Counted from the stretch's first letter, positions 8,901 through 17,177 are shown. The stretch is 64,000 nt of DNA from CAYJPA01 sp964371945 (GCA_964371945.1 CAYJPA010000003.1:37345-101344); one strand, 5' to 3'. Notes: a model not told the origin generated them from the sequence alone. Numbers and translations: made by a program.

Positions 8901-10397
8901 AACGGCTGTGCATTCAATGCCCGCGACCCCGAGCGTGGATTCGGCGATCTCAGCGAGGACCGCATACAGATCGAGACTGGACGTCGCCGCTCGGGTGACC
9001 TTGAGCAAAACCTCCCGCTCGTTAACCGTGCGCCGGGTCTGATCAAGCAATCTGGTGTTCTGAATTGCCAGGCTTCCTTCCTGGACCACCGCCGAGGCCG
9101 TGAAGACATCATCAGGTGAAAAACCGCGGCGATGGTTCGGCGCCCAAACCTCAACGTGCCCGAGCACTTCGAGCTCGGTCACCATCGGCGCCACGAGAAC
9201 CTCGAGTTTGCCCGCGGCCAGCCAAGACCGGCGCAGGTCGTCCGGCAACAATGGGTCATCGACGGTCAAGGTGAATGGATTCCGTGCGGAATCCGCGTCA
9301 GCGATCCTCAATTCGAAAAACGGATGTTTTTTCGCCTCGAACGTCAATGCCGCTTCCAATTCGCCCCGGTCGACTCGCACGGCGACTCCTCCCCAGGATC
9401 GGAGGACAACATCGGCATGTGTGCGATCGAGCGCTTTGGCCGTCGCAATGCCGATATGGCGCAACAATGAGTCGACGTTTTCCGCGGCGACAATCGCCGT
9501 AGAGAGATCGACGACCGCATGGAGGCGGTCGCGTTCGCGCGTACGCTCGGCCAGGCGATCGGTCAGGCGCGCACTTCCGTTGAATCGATACACGATCAAC
9601 GCCCAGAGCGCACCGATGGAGACAATGATGACCCAGTTGATGCCGGGATCAAGCGCGGCGCGGATCGCAAGGCCAGCCTCAGCTGTGACCGAAAGCGCGG
9701 AGACCGAAGCCAACCGGCGCAACGAGCGTGCGCCAGGGTCACCCAAAGGCTCGTTGAGCACAACGGCTCCGCGGCCGTTCAAGCGGGCCGCCAATGCGAC
9801 GGCAGCGAAAGCTGCCGCCCACGTAAGCAAATAGGACGAGGATGTCGTTTCGGGCAACTGATGGCTCAAGCGAGCATGGAGCGCAAAGACGAATGCCGGA
9901 GCAGCAAAAACCGTGAGGATGGCCGCAATGGGCAGTCGATCCTGACGACGTGAGAACCAGACCAATCCGACCGCACTCAGAGGAATCAGACCTGCCCCGC
10001 AGATCTGTCCAATGAACGTTAGGATCGGGTCGAACGAATCGATCTCCACGCGTATCAACGGTTTGACAACTAATTCGACAACACCAGTGACGGAGACGAC
10101 GCCGATCATCAAGCCGTCGAGAAGCATTGCTTGAGTGAGCGATCTCCGGCGCCCGATCGAAATCAATGCAAGCAGACAACACCCAACAAGCCCGGCATAA
10201 CCAGCGAGGAGTGCCCACGCTATGTTCTGCGAGAAGCGCAAGTCGATCAGCAGGCTGAGCGTGGCTCCGGTTGCCCACGTGAAACAACCGATCCCCAGCC
10301 ATTTCCAGGCCGATCGAAGTCCCGTATCGCTTTCGTGATTGCACAGACAAAGGCCGCCGGCCAGGCCTGCGAAGATTGCGACAACTGCCAAACCCAT
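5895..10397 (-). CDS. Membrane diguanylate cyclase with six tandem GAF domains
   Basis: 1500 residues. Residues ~1-285 form a polytopic membrane region (about eight to nine hydrophobic segments). Six GAF-like units of ~170 residues start near residues 300, 468, 640, 813, 983 and 1143. Five of them begin with a near-identical helix (LRVSRAATSSLDL...VL.EIA) followed by an AGxECC.IELW-like strand, and each ends with an ALAIxNAxLL coiled linker. The C-terminal GGDEF domain (~1310-1475) keeps the active RYGGDEF motif at ~1388 and an RxxD inhibitory site (REYD) five residues before it, so c-di-GMP synthesis with product inhibition is expected. No EAL domain. Its 3' end overlaps the convergent nitroreductase gene by 23 bp. 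The GAF ligands are unknown. Confidence 0.93.
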   Translation of the reverse strand: MGLAVVAIFAGLAGGLCLCNHESDTGLRSAWKWLGIGCFTWATGATLSLLIDLRFSQNIAWALLAGYAGLVGCCLLALISIGRRRSLTQAMLLDGLMIGVVSVTGVVELVVKPLIRVEIDSFDPILTFIGQICGAGLIPLSAVGLVWFSRRQDRLPIAAILTVFAAPAFVFALHARLSHQLPETTSSSYLLTWAAAFAAVALAARLNGRGAVVLNEPLGDPGARSLRRLASVSALSVTAEAGLAIRAALDPGINWVIIVSIGALWALIVYRFNGSARLTDRLAERTRERDRLHAVVDLSTAIVAAENVDSLLRHIGIATAKALDRTHADVVLRSWGGVAVRVDRGELEAALTFEAKKHPFFELRIADADSARNPFTLTVDDPLLPDDLRRSWLAAGKLEVLVAPMVTELEVLGHVEVWAPNHRRGFSPDDVFTASAVVQEGSLAIQNTRLLDQTRRTVNEREVLLKVTRAATSSLDLYAVLAEIAESTLGVAGIECTAVELWHPQTDELEIAAQKTIPEWPGVDEPGTRYAVGYWVRERELLANRSPIRFDVLDPELDEASRTRMVDAGTGSMLVFPLWVGEQCLGILDVFSRQVDAFDEETQRLGSEIAAQTALAIRNAQLLQSEHNRAMEWSILHQVSRAATSSLDVRQVLAEIASASMTIPGAECCTIALWDEAEREFEVLADIAVDGWDCEDDVGTRYSDSEWSFDLEMLRNRTPVVVERDDPQLNEFNRQKLQEFGIESLAVVPIIRHDKEVGIFYLSSRRLRALGQDALRLGREIASQTALAIHNARLLEAERERGNDWAILHRVSRAAVSSLDKQIVLNEVARACLNIPGTDCCTIFSLDMALQEMIVEADIAVPDWPGLVEPGTRFPLVPGAAEFRAISGRTPVIVEADDPDLIQADRDVMAEYGMASIVIVPVWLSNEDTGVIYFASREPGAFDDKALNLGTEIGTQVALALNNARLLEVERRRSEERSVLLRVSQAATSSLDLSTVLTDIAQASRDVAGVDTCDIKLWQPGAEPTHVNHGIRPLDSEPVPGLSPLTRGLSTRGGVVFHFDDDHIPDRCRREMEQVQARAMAQFPLWIGNNAVGTLLFYSTSGDSFSESTLRIGGEIALQTALAIQNAQLLEESRRYAEEQSALLRVSRAVATSIDLRDVMNEVALASLAIAGAECCEIELFDPAEDETEVVAVHSLPTWTNGMTELGKRFRLCDWPLTRQVIESRTAVIVDPESKALTEIERVFLLGERQQSTLFIPMVVGERCLGVVGCYAAAQNAFSSESIRLGADLASQGAIAIERIRMHSALKEQANTDGLTGVLNHRAIQERLDVELNRAQRLDQTVAVMMVDLNRFKHVNDTHGHQIGDRVLQRVAQLLKSNVREYDEVGRYGGDEFMLILPDAGTVEAIDVGDRILSAATRLNVVETDSDMAIGLAIGVAVYPIQATTRQELIDLADHGMYESKRQWHGPADDEPPAVSAMGDLSRLPIVIAKRTTATIALGG

Positions 10398-10665
10398 AGT
10401 CTGAGGCTTGCCTATTCCCGAACTTCAAAACGGGCACTCGAGTTGGCCCAGCAGAGATCCGAGACTCGTTATTCGGCTTCCATCGGTTGCCAAAGTCCGG
10501 AAGCCGATTTCGTTGAGGTTGGGACGATTGCCTCCCACTCAGCCTATGTGCGGGCTGGAAGAACGGCTATGGGAGCATCATCCCAATGGCCCGGTACAGC
10601 GTGACGTGAACGGTCTAGCCTGATCGTGCCAGCCCGAACTGGACGATCGCTCTTCTAATGCAAAA
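10398..10665. other. Intergenic region upstream of the six-GAF cyclase
   Basis: About 270 bp between the start of the minus-strand cyclase gene and the terminator hairpin of the next minus-strand gene. It should contain the cyclase promoter. No convincing -35/-10 pair, RNA gene or protein with a plausible start was recognised. Confidence 0.4.
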
Positions 10666-10697
10666 GGCGTAAGGGCGACCCAAATCGCCCTTACGCC
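10666..10697 (-). terminator. Rho-independent terminator of the barrel-protein gene
   Basis: GGCGTAAGGGCGA (10666-10678) pairs perfectly with TCGCCCTTACGCC (10685-10697), 13 bp with a 6-nt loop. On the minus strand it is followed by TTTT (10665-10662), 32 nt past the stop of the gene ending at 10729. Confidence 0.85.
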
Positions 10698-10728
10698 TAT
10701 CCAGCCGCTTGGTTATGAAGAACTGCAG

Positions 10729-11256
10729 CTACTGCAGTTCGTATGTGAACTCAATCTCCTCTTCGGAAAGCACCCGCACGGTCAATTCTCCGGTCACGCC
10801 AACATAGACGCCCGTGCCTCCGGTGATCGTCAGTGCGGAGGCGCCTTCGTTTAGGTAAGGACCCTGGACCATGATTTGCCCGTCGCCGAGTGTCAATGTC
10901 CAGGAGCACTCGTACGCGTCGCCCGGGCGAGTCAGGACACACCAGCCTTGATCGGTGCCGGCCAGCGTAGTGTTGGTCTCGTCATAGACTTCGTTCGCAA
11001 ACGCCAAAACGTCTCCTAGTGACTCGCCATCGGGACCGAGATCGATCGTTGTGTCGCTTGTCGCCCGCTCGACAAAGACCAGTGTCACGCCGTTACTTGG
11101 TTCGGGGAGCGGAGTGCCCACGGTTTGGGGCTCCACTGCTATTGGGGTCGAGTCGCCGATCGGCGTTGCGTCTTGGGCAAACACGCCGGATCGGATGCCG
11201 TATCCGGCGACGGCCAACACTACGAGCAACATCCCGGCAGTAATAAACCTGCGCAT
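10729..11256 (-). CDS. Secreted allene-oxide-cyclase/dirigent-like barrel protein
   Basis: 175 residues with a clear signal peptide (MRRFITAGMLLVVLAVAGYG..., cleavage probably near VFAQDA). After a Pro/Thr-rich spacer, the mature part carries VFVERATSD...DLGPDGESLGD, CVLTRPGDAYECSWT and ITGGTGVYVGVTGELTV. This is the pattern of the AOC-barrel/dirigent fold (the GGTGxYxGxxGE turn is characteristic). Two Cys in the centre could form a disulphide. AGGAGGAAC lies upstream of the ATG at 11256 and a strong terminator follows the stop, so it looks like a single-gene unit. Bacterial members have no settled function; lipid or hydrophobic ligand binding is only a fold-based guess. Confidence 0.75.
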   Translation of the reverse strand: MRRFITAGMLLVVLAVAGYGIRSGVFAQDATPIGDSTPIAVEPQTVGTPLPEPSNGVTLVFVERATSDTTIDLGPDGESLGDVLAFANEVYDETNTTLAGTDQGWCVLTRPGDAYECSWTLTLGDGQIMVQGPYLNEGASALTITGGTGVYVGVTGELTVRVLSEEEIEFTYELQ

Positions 11257-11406
11257 TCTTGTTCCTCCTGAGTTAGGGAACTGGTATCGAGGGCATCTGA
11301 TCCCGGCTGGATTGATGCCAGCACGTTTCGGACCTGCAGGAATTGGGCCCGCGTGCCCAACCCTGGTAACGCACCCTCAGTGGATCGGTTTCGGTTGATT
11401 AGGTGA

Positions 11407-11721
11407 TCAAAACTGCAAAAAGGCAATGATCTCGGCTTCAAGCGCCTCGGTATCGACCATATCGGCGAGCGCGGGACCGAGATTCTCGCGAAGATAAACG
11501 CCGGTTTCACCGGCCGCGAGACCCGAAAGCCTTTCTCGCAGAATTGTCTGGTCGATACTGCCTTGTTCTTCAAGCATCGAGGCCAGTGCTCTGAGTCTGA
11601 GTTGCGACATCGTAAGTTGAGCGGCAAGGTGGGCAATGGTTCTTGCCAGCATCTCAGCCCACTCCTCGCTTGAGTGAGCCCGAGGCGGCGGACTTGCCGG
11701 AGGCATCCAGTTCCGTTCCAT
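11407..11721 (-). CDS. Small hypothetical protein
   Basis: About 104 residues if started at the ATG at 11721 (MERNWMPPASPPP), which has GAGGAA about 10 nt upstream; a longer frame begins at 11781 but its extra 20 residues look non-coding. After a Pro-rich N-terminus the rest is helical (SEEWAEMLARTIAHLAAQLTM, then ALASMLEEQG) with an acidic tail. No signal peptide or membrane segment. No family recognised. It stands alone between the secreted barrel gene and the divergent cupredoxin-like pair. Confidence 0.5.
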   Translation of the reverse strand: MERNWMPPASPPPRAHSSEEWAEMLARTIAHLAAQLTMSQLRLRALASMLEEQGSIDQTILRERLSGLAAGETGVYLRENLGPALADMVDTEALEAEIIAFLQF

Positions 11722-11981
11722 TGATGACCGTTCCTCGAAACGAGCGCGCCGTTCATACCGTGCAGTCGAGTATACGCACACACGGAGGCGTGAATAGATG
11801 AGCGAATGCCGGCCGCTCGACTACAATCTGTTCCAAAGAGACACAGAGCCTGTCGGCATTTGCGGCGAGCATCCAGCTCGAGCCGGCAATAAGCAGCAGT
11901 TGCCGGCAAGTGCCTCGAACCGAGCCCGCACGGATTCGAGCAGCTTCTTCCTTCGGGTTGACAAGATGTTGGAGTAGAAAC

Positions 11982-13007
11982 GTGTTTAACATCACCAAGC
12001 GCCCCGAGATTCATCAATCGGCCCTGGCTTCGTTTGCACTCCTCTTGATCGGCGGAATTTTACTGACGACGCCGATCGCCGGACTCGCGGCGCTGCCCGC
12101 AAATCAAAGCGATGTGACGTGCACGACGCCCGATCTCGTGGAGTTCCCATCGGCGCCCCTCGATGTCGCGACACCGATCGGAACGCCGGGGGCGATACCG
12201 CTGGCTAGTCCCGTGGCAAGTCCAAGCGGGTTTCCAGTCCAAACTTCTCCCAATCTTAGGCTTCAAACTCAAATCGAAACCCTTGTTCGTATCATCGCGG
12301 AATGCCAGTCGCGCAAAAGCGTCAAGACACTGGTCAACTTGGTGACAGAGCGTTTCCTGGGAGACATGTACGCGGGCGGCGGACGAATCACGAAGGATCA
12401 GTTCGTCGCGCTTGGCCCAGAGTTGCCACGGCTCCCTGTCGAGATTCTTTCCGTCCAGAACGTACTGAGCGGTGAAAACGGAAGCGTCACAGCAGAGATC
12501 GAGTCAATCGTCAGTCATCAACTCTTCAATGCGCGCTGGTCGTTTTCGTTTAGCTTGTCATCGGAAGGCGATGATACCGGCGATGAACCCCGACTTGGCT
12601 CGTGGCTCGCGACGGGAGTCGCGGCACTCCCCGTGGAGATTCCAGACGATGCCAACGTGACCAGAGTCAATGTTGATGAGTATCGCTACGATCCGAAAAG
12701 TCTTCGCGTGAACGGTCCGAACATCGTCATTTCAGTCACCAATGAGGGGGACTTGGATCACGAGGTGCTTGTCCTCCAACTCGATGACGGCGTGACCACG
12801 GACAAGTTACTGAGTGAGCCCGGTTCCGCGCTGCCGCTGGGATTCAGGGTCATTGGTCAGCTGACGATTCCCGCGGGCGAACGAGGTCAACTCGTTTTGA
12901 TCAATATGAAACGTGGGGAGTACACACTCGTCGACCTTCTACCTGATTCCAATGGAACGCCTCACCTTGCGCGAGGTATGAAAGCGACGTTGACGATCGT
13001 CAGGTAG
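11982..13007 (+). CDS. Secreted NTF2-like plus cupredoxin-like protein lacking the copper Cys
   Basis: 341 residues from the GTG at 11982, preceded by TTGGAG at good spacing; an upstream ATG at 11910 would put 24 charged residues before the signal peptide and is unlikely. Signal peptide: ALASFALLLIGGILLTTPIAGLAA. A low-complexity segment (GTPGAIPLASPVASPSG) leads to an NTF2/SnoaL-like domain (RIIAECQSRKSVKTLVNLVTERFLGD). The C-terminal ~115 residues form a cupredoxin-like barrel with LDHEVLVL and GTPHLARGM. It is a paralogue of the next gene, but where that one has YTFVCFFP this has YTLVDLLP, so one of the four type-1 copper ligands is replaced by Asp. Copper binding is therefore doubtful. 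Confidence 0.78.
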   Translation: MFNITKRPEIHQSALASFALLLIGGILLTTPIAGLAALPANQSDVTCTTPDLVEFPSAPLDVATPIGTPGAIPLASPVASPSGFPVQTSPNLRLQTQIETLVRIIAECQSRKSVKTLVNLVTERFLGDMYAGGGRITKDQFVALGPELPRLPVEILSVQNVLSGENGSVTAEIESIVSHQLFNARWSFSFSLSSEGDDTGDEPRLGSWLATGVAALPVEIPDDANVTRVNVDEYRYDPKSLRVNGPNIVISVTNEGDLDHEVLVLQLDDGVTTDKLLSEPGSALPLGFRVIGQLTIPAGERGQLVLINMKRGEYTLVDLLPDSNGTPHLARGMKATLTIVR

Positions 13008-13183
13008 GTCGAACATCGCCGGTTTCGACCGGATTCGGGGTTCGCTGTGCCGTTAGCCCAGGTAATTTCGAGAAATTTGGCACGTAGATGCTGACGATCT
13101 GCTCGCACTACGGTACACTCTCTCCTCACACACTCCTAAATAGGGCGGGAATGACGTTGAGTATCAAGGGAGGAACGACAACG

Positions 13184-14188
13184 ATGTCGAAAGACGTGAG
13201 AAACAGCTTGTCCATGCCATCGAGCTGGAAAGCACTTGCTTGCTCAGTGGCCGCACTTCTGGCGGTCGGTTTCACCACGACAGCTCCGGTCAGTGCGCAA
13301 GACGCAACTCCGGAAGTGGTCGGCGAATGCGTGGCGCCGGCCCTGCCACCGGGTGCGCCAACGGATCCAATGGCCAGCCCGGTCGCCGAAGACATGGCCA
13401 GCATGGATATGGCGGCCGGCGAGGCGGCAACGCCTGAGGCCGAGGATCCTGGAACCGCGGCGGAAGGTGAGCAGGCCGACGCGATCCTGGCAGCAGCCTG
13501 GAATGCCGCGAATTGCGTCAATAGCGGCAACACCGAGGGCCTCATTGCTCTCATGACCGCGGACTTCTTGCTGAATGAGTTTGGACTCACCAATCCGTAC
13601 GACGCGCTCGAGTTCATGACCGGCTTTATGGTCGTCGAGTTCGAAGCCTCGAACCCGATGGTTTATACCGACGGTTCAGTCAGCGCGGACGTCGAATACT
13701 GGGGAAGCCAGTACCAGCTAACAGGCGAAACCTGGTTCATGGTTCAGGACGGCGATTACTGGAAGATCAACTCGTTCGACATCTACACGCCTGATTTCGA
13801 AGGCGATGCGGCCATCGTTGGAGTCAACCTGGTCGGACCCAACGAAGACGGCACCCACGCAATCGAGCCTTTCCGACCGTCTATTGCCCAAATCGAAGTT
13901 CTGATCTTGCATGCCGTCAACTCGGGAACAGAAGACCATGAGCTCGTGGTCGTCCGGCTGCCTGAAGGCGCCGATCCGATGGGCTTGCTCGACGAATCCG
14001 TCGCGGAGAGCGATATCGAGTTCATTGGTCAGGTTACGGTTGGAGTTGGCGAGGAGGCGGATTTGGTCCTCATCGGTCTGGAGCCCGGCGTCTACACGTT
14101 CGTCTGCTTCTTCCCGAGTGCCGAGGACGGCGTGCCGCATATTGCCAAGGGAATGGTTGCTCAATTCGAGGTAACGGCGCCAGCGTAG
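13184..14188 (+). CDS. Secreted NTF2-like plus cupredoxin-like (putative blue-copper) protein
   Basis: 334 residues from the ATG at 13184 (GGGAGGA 8-9 nt upstream). Signal peptide: KALACSVAALLAVGFTTTAPVSAQDATP. A Met/Ala/Glu-rich spacer (DMASMDMAAGEAATPEAE) follows, then an NTF2/SnoaL-like domain (ANCVNSGNTEGLIALMTADFL...WFMVQDGDYWKINSFD). A C-terminal cupredoxin-like domain has the ligand order expected of a type-1 copper site: His in EDHELVV, Cys in FVCFFP, His in VPHIAKGM and the Met of KGM. The Met-rich spacer could also bind copper. It lies 176 bp after its paralogue and is followed by a GC-rich hairpin before the Tat-exported binding protein. Role unknown; extracellular electron transfer or metal binding is inference. 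Confidence 0.8.
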   Translation: MSKDVRNSLSMPSSWKALACSVAALLAVGFTTTAPVSAQDATPEVVGECVAPALPPGAPTDPMASPVAEDMASMDMAAGEAATPEAEDPGTAAEGEQADAILAAAWNAANCVNSGNTEGLIALMTADFLLNEFGLTNPYDALEFMTGFMVVEFEASNPMVYTDGSVSADVEYWGSQYQLTGETWFMVQDGDYWKINSFDIYTPDFEGDAAIVGVNLVGPNEDGTHAIEPFRPSIAQIEVLILHAVNSGTEDHELVVVRLPEGADPMGLLDESVAESDIEFIGQVTVGVGEEADLVLIGLEPGVYTFVCFFPSAEDGVPHIAKGMVAQFEVTAPA

Positions 14189-14200
14189 TCGCTGATTCTC

Positions 14201-14228
14201 ACCGGCCCAGACGCGTGCCTGGGCCGGT
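14201..14228 (+). terminator. GC-rich hairpin after the cupredoxin-like gene
   Basis: ACCGGCCCAG (14201-14210) pairs perfectly with CTGGGCCGGT (14219-14228) around an 8-nt loop, 13 nt past the stop. No T-run follows, so termination may be partial and the SBP gene 43 bp downstream could receive read-through. Confidence 0.6.
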
Positions 14229-14270
14229 AGCTCGCAATGTCGCAGCAAACAGAAAGAAGGAGTAGAGTCA

Positions 14271-16154
14271 ATGGCAGAGCAAAAGGGTCCATTCTGGAGC
14301 GTTTATCAGGAGCTCAAGAGTGGCAAGATCTCCCGCCGGGATTTCATTCAGAAGGCCTCCGCACTCGGCGTCGGATTGCCGATCACGATGTTCGTTCTCA
14401 ATGCGATCAAGGCTGAAGGCGTCGATGCGGCGCCTAAAAGTGCTGTCGGCGGGTTCACCGGTCTCGGTCAGGCCGGCACGGGAGCACCTGACTCCGGCAC
14501 CGAGGGTCAGACACGCGGCGCCGGCGGCGAGCTCAAGTTGATCCAATGGCAGGCTGCCACGCACCTCAGTTTGCACCAGTCGACTGGAACCAAGGACACA
14601 TTGGCCGCGTCCCTCGTGACCGAACCGCTCCTGCACTTCCTTCCAGACGGCACACTCATTCCGAACTTGATAAAGGAAATTCCATCGAAGGAGAACGGGC
14701 TGCTTGCCGAGGATCAGTCCAGCGTGACCTACAACCTGCTCGAAGGCGTACTCTGGAACGATGGTCAGCCCTTCACCTCCGCCGATGTCAAATTCACTTG
14801 GGAATGGATTATCAATCCGGAAAATACGTCGATCAACCAGACCACGTACGCCGTCATTGCCAGCATTGACACTCCGGATGACTTGACGGTCAAGATCAAC
14901 TTCACGTCGCCAGTGCTGTCTTGGTACGTTCCATTCGCCGGCTCCACCTACGGAGCAATTTATCCAAAGCACGTGCTCGAGGGCGGTGTTGAGAAGCATG
15001 ATGCGTTCCGAGTTGCTCCGACTGGAACCGGACCGTACAAAGTAGACTCGTTCAAGGAAAATGACCAGGTCATTTACTCGATCAACGAGCATTATCGGGA
15101 GCCGAACAAGCCATTCTTCGCCACGGTCAATCTCAAAGGCGGTGGCGATGCGGCCTCGGCGGCGCAGGCCGTTCTCCAGACGGGGGACTGGGACTACGCC
15201 TGGAACCTTCAGGTCGAGCAATCCATTCTCGAGCAGATGGAAGCCGAGGGCGGCAAGGGCAAACTCGTCGTCATCCCGGGAACCTCGGTCGAGCGGGTTC
15301 TGATCAACTTCTCTGACCCGAACACAGAGGTCAACGGAGAACGAGCACAAAAGGACACGCCGCACCCATTCCTTACCGATCTTGCAGTCCGGCAGGCTCT
15401 TGCACTTGGCGCCGACCGGGCCACAATGGCCACTGAGTTCTATGCCGGCGAGCCGGGCGAGCCGCCGGGCCGGAATATCCTGACCGGGATTCCGAAAGTC
15501 GAGTCTCCGAACACGACCTGGGAATTCAACATCGAAAAGGCAAAGCAAACCCTTGACGCTGCTGGTTGGGTCATGGACGGCGACGTTCGCAAGAAGGACG
15601 GAGTCGAGCTCAGCGTATCCTATGCAACCACCATCAATGCGGTGCGCCAGAAGGAACAAGCCGTGAACAAGCAGGCTTGGGAAGAAATTGGCTTCAAGGT
15701 CCAGCTTCGCCAGGTCGACGCCGGCATCTTCTTCGACAGCTCGGCTGGCAATGACCAGAATGCGTCGCACTTCTACACGGACCTCGAGATGTACACCAAC
15801 AACGCTTCCTCCGAATTCCCGCTCAGCTACATGCAGAGCTGGTACGCGGGACCCGATGGCGTCAACATCAACCAGAGGGCCAATGGTTGGGCCATGATGA
15901 ACGAGTCCCGCTATAACAACCCTGAGTACGACGCGCTGTATGATGCCGCCGTTCTCGAGGTCGACGCCGAAAAGGCGGCTGAGCTCTTCATCAAGATGAA
16001 CGACATCGTGATCAACGATGTCGTGGTCATTCCGCTCGTGCAGCGCGCGGCCGACAAGTACGCGATCATCAACACGTTGAATGACGCCAACGTCGCAGTC
16101 AGCTTCTATGAAGTCAACTACTGGAACATCGCGAACTGGAATCGCGTCTCTTAG
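14271..16154 (+). CDS. Peptide/nickel-type ABC transporter substrate-binding protein (SBP family 5), Tat signal
   Basis: 627 residues. The N-terminus has a twin-arginine motif, SRRDFIQKASALGVGLPI (residues ~20-37), so it is probably exported folded. Family-5 (DppA/OppA) features include LVTEPLLHFLPDGTLIPNL, the VTYNLLEGVLWNDGQPFTSADVKFTWE pattern (seen in two parts), YPKHVLEG and the LAVRQALALGADR helix. AAGGAG precedes the ATG. Family members bind oligopeptides, nickel complexes or opines and hand them to an ABC permease, but no permease or ATPase gene lies nearby, so this is an orphan binding protein. The last 41 bp overlap the convergent GNAT gene. Confidence 0.93.
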   Translation: MAEQKGPFWSVYQELKSGKISRRDFIQKASALGVGLPITMFVLNAIKAEGVDAAPKSAVGGFTGLGQAGTGAPDSGTEGQTRGAGGELKLIQWQAATHLSLHQSTGTKDTLAASLVTEPLLHFLPDGTLIPNLIKEIPSKENGLLAEDQSSVTYNLLEGVLWNDGQPFTSADVKFTWEWIINPENTSINQTTYAVIASIDTPDDLTVKINFTSPVLSWYVPFAGSTYGAIYPKHVLEGGVEKHDAFRVAPTGTGPYKVDSFKENDQVIYSINEHYREPNKPFFATVNLKGGGDAASAAQAVLQTGDWDYAWNLQVEQSILEQMEAEGGKGKLVVIPGTSVERVLINFSDPNTEVNGERAQKDTPHPFLTDLAVRQALALGADRATMATEFYAGEPGEPPGRNILTGIPKVESPNTTWEFNIEKAKQTLDAAGWVMDGDVRKKDGVELSVSYATTINAVRQKEQAVNKQAWEEIGFKVQLRQVDAGIFFDSSAGNDQNASHFYTDLEMYTNNASSEFPLSYMQSWYAGPDGVNINQRANGWAMMNESRYNNPEYDALYDAAVLEVDAEKAAELFIKMNDIVINDVVVIPLVQRAADKYAIINTLNDANVAVSFYEVNYWNIANWNRVS

Positions 16155-17052
16155 TAGCGGACAGACCGCACGAGCTCAACGTCGCAACGAGGGCCGGAAT
16201 CGTCCGGCCCTCGTTTTCTTGTCCGAACGGCGGAAGTTCGGTCGACGGATTACGCCAGAGATAACGGCTGATCGTGCAATAGGGCTTGAAGCCGAGCCGG
16301 CGATACACCGGTTCGCCAACGTCCGTCGAGAAAAGAACACCCCAACGGTACCCCTCGCTTCGCATCAGCCGCAATCCGGCTTCGGTGATGGCGCCTCCGA
16401 TACCTTGCCGCCTTGCACTCGGCGTCGTCGCGACGGCAAAAACGCTGGCAACGCCGGCGACTCCGATCACACCGGCGACCGCAACCGGCCCGTCCGCCAA
16501 ATAGGCCGTCAATAGACGCCACTTCGCGCGTTCGATGCCGGCTTGCGACGTGGCGTCAACCCACGCCTGTCCCGCGAATTCCGGAACTTCCATACCCGCC
16601 ACGAATGCCGGCTTCCAGTCGAGCAATTCGCCCAGTGTTTTCACCACCTCGATCCTGAGGTTTGAAGGGATGGCCACGTTGTTCGTCATGCGATCGATCT
16701 CGATCGCCATCCCAGGCGCCTCGAGGTGCCACGGCTCGACCCCATGGGCGACGAGTCTCGGTCCAAGATCATGCGGCCGAGATTCAGGTCGAAGCCACCA
16801 AAACGCAAATGGGGCTCCAGAATCGGCAAGTTTCGACTTGACCTGCTTGATCGCGTCATCAATTTCATGATCAGCAAGATTGAACCTCATCGCACCCGTG
16901 AACATCGGCGAAACGACCGGAGTGGTATACCAGGTGACGTTGTGCGCACGGTAAAACACCGCGCCGGGCACATCGGCCATGGAGTCGAGCAAACCATGCG
17001 GATGATCCACAATCGCGTGCAGAAGTTCTGCTTCAGTTGGTTTGATGAGCAT
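16114..17052 (-). CDS. GNAT-family N-acetyltransferase
   Basis: 312 residues. The C-terminal half holds the GNAT acetyl-CoA motif A (VFAVATTPSARRQGIGGAIT, with RRQGIG as the pyrophosphate loop) and the following motif-B region (VLFSTDVGEPVYRRLGF). The N-terminal half (FYRAHNVTWYTTPVV, PFAFWWLRPESRPHDLG) resembles the two-lobed GNAT proteins common in actinobacteria and Chloroflexi. GGAGG lies upstream of the ATG at 17052. The last ~35 residues (after LWRNPSTELPPFG) read through the SBP terminator hairpin and into the SBP 3' end, and look like a frame extension rather than conserved sequence. Substrate unknown. Confidence 0.85.
   Translation of the reverse strand: MLIKPTEAELLHAIVDHPHGLLDSMADVPGAVFYRAHNVTWYTTPVVSPMFTGAMRFNLADHEIDDAIKQVKSKLADSGAPFAFWWLRPESRPHDLGPRLVAHGVEPWHLEAPGMAIEIDRMTNNVAIPSNLRIEVVKTLGELLDWKPAFVAGMEVPEFAGQAWVDATSQAGIERAKWRLLTAYLADGPVAVAGVIGVAGVASVFAVATTPSARRQGIGGAITEAGLRLMRSEGYRWGVLFSTDVGEPVYRRLGFKPYCTISRYLWRNPSTELPPFGQENEGRTIPALVATLSSCGLSATKRRDSSSRCSSS
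16186..16217 (+). terminator. Rho-independent terminator of the family-5 SBP gene
   Basis: AACGAGGGCCGGA (16186-16198) pairs perfectly with TCCGGCCCTCGTT (16203-16215) around a 4-nt loop and is followed by TTTTC. It starts 31 nt after the SBP stop. It lies wholly inside the 3' part of the convergent GNAT reading frame. Confidence 0.85.
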
Positions 17053-17177
17053 GGAACACCCTCCAAAAATATCGATGAATACGTTACGATCACCCGCATC
17101 GAGCGGATCAGCTTCTGACTCGCCGGGAATTTTTGATGTCGCCTATGACAAATAGTGTTGCAACTGGAGAAGTGCGA

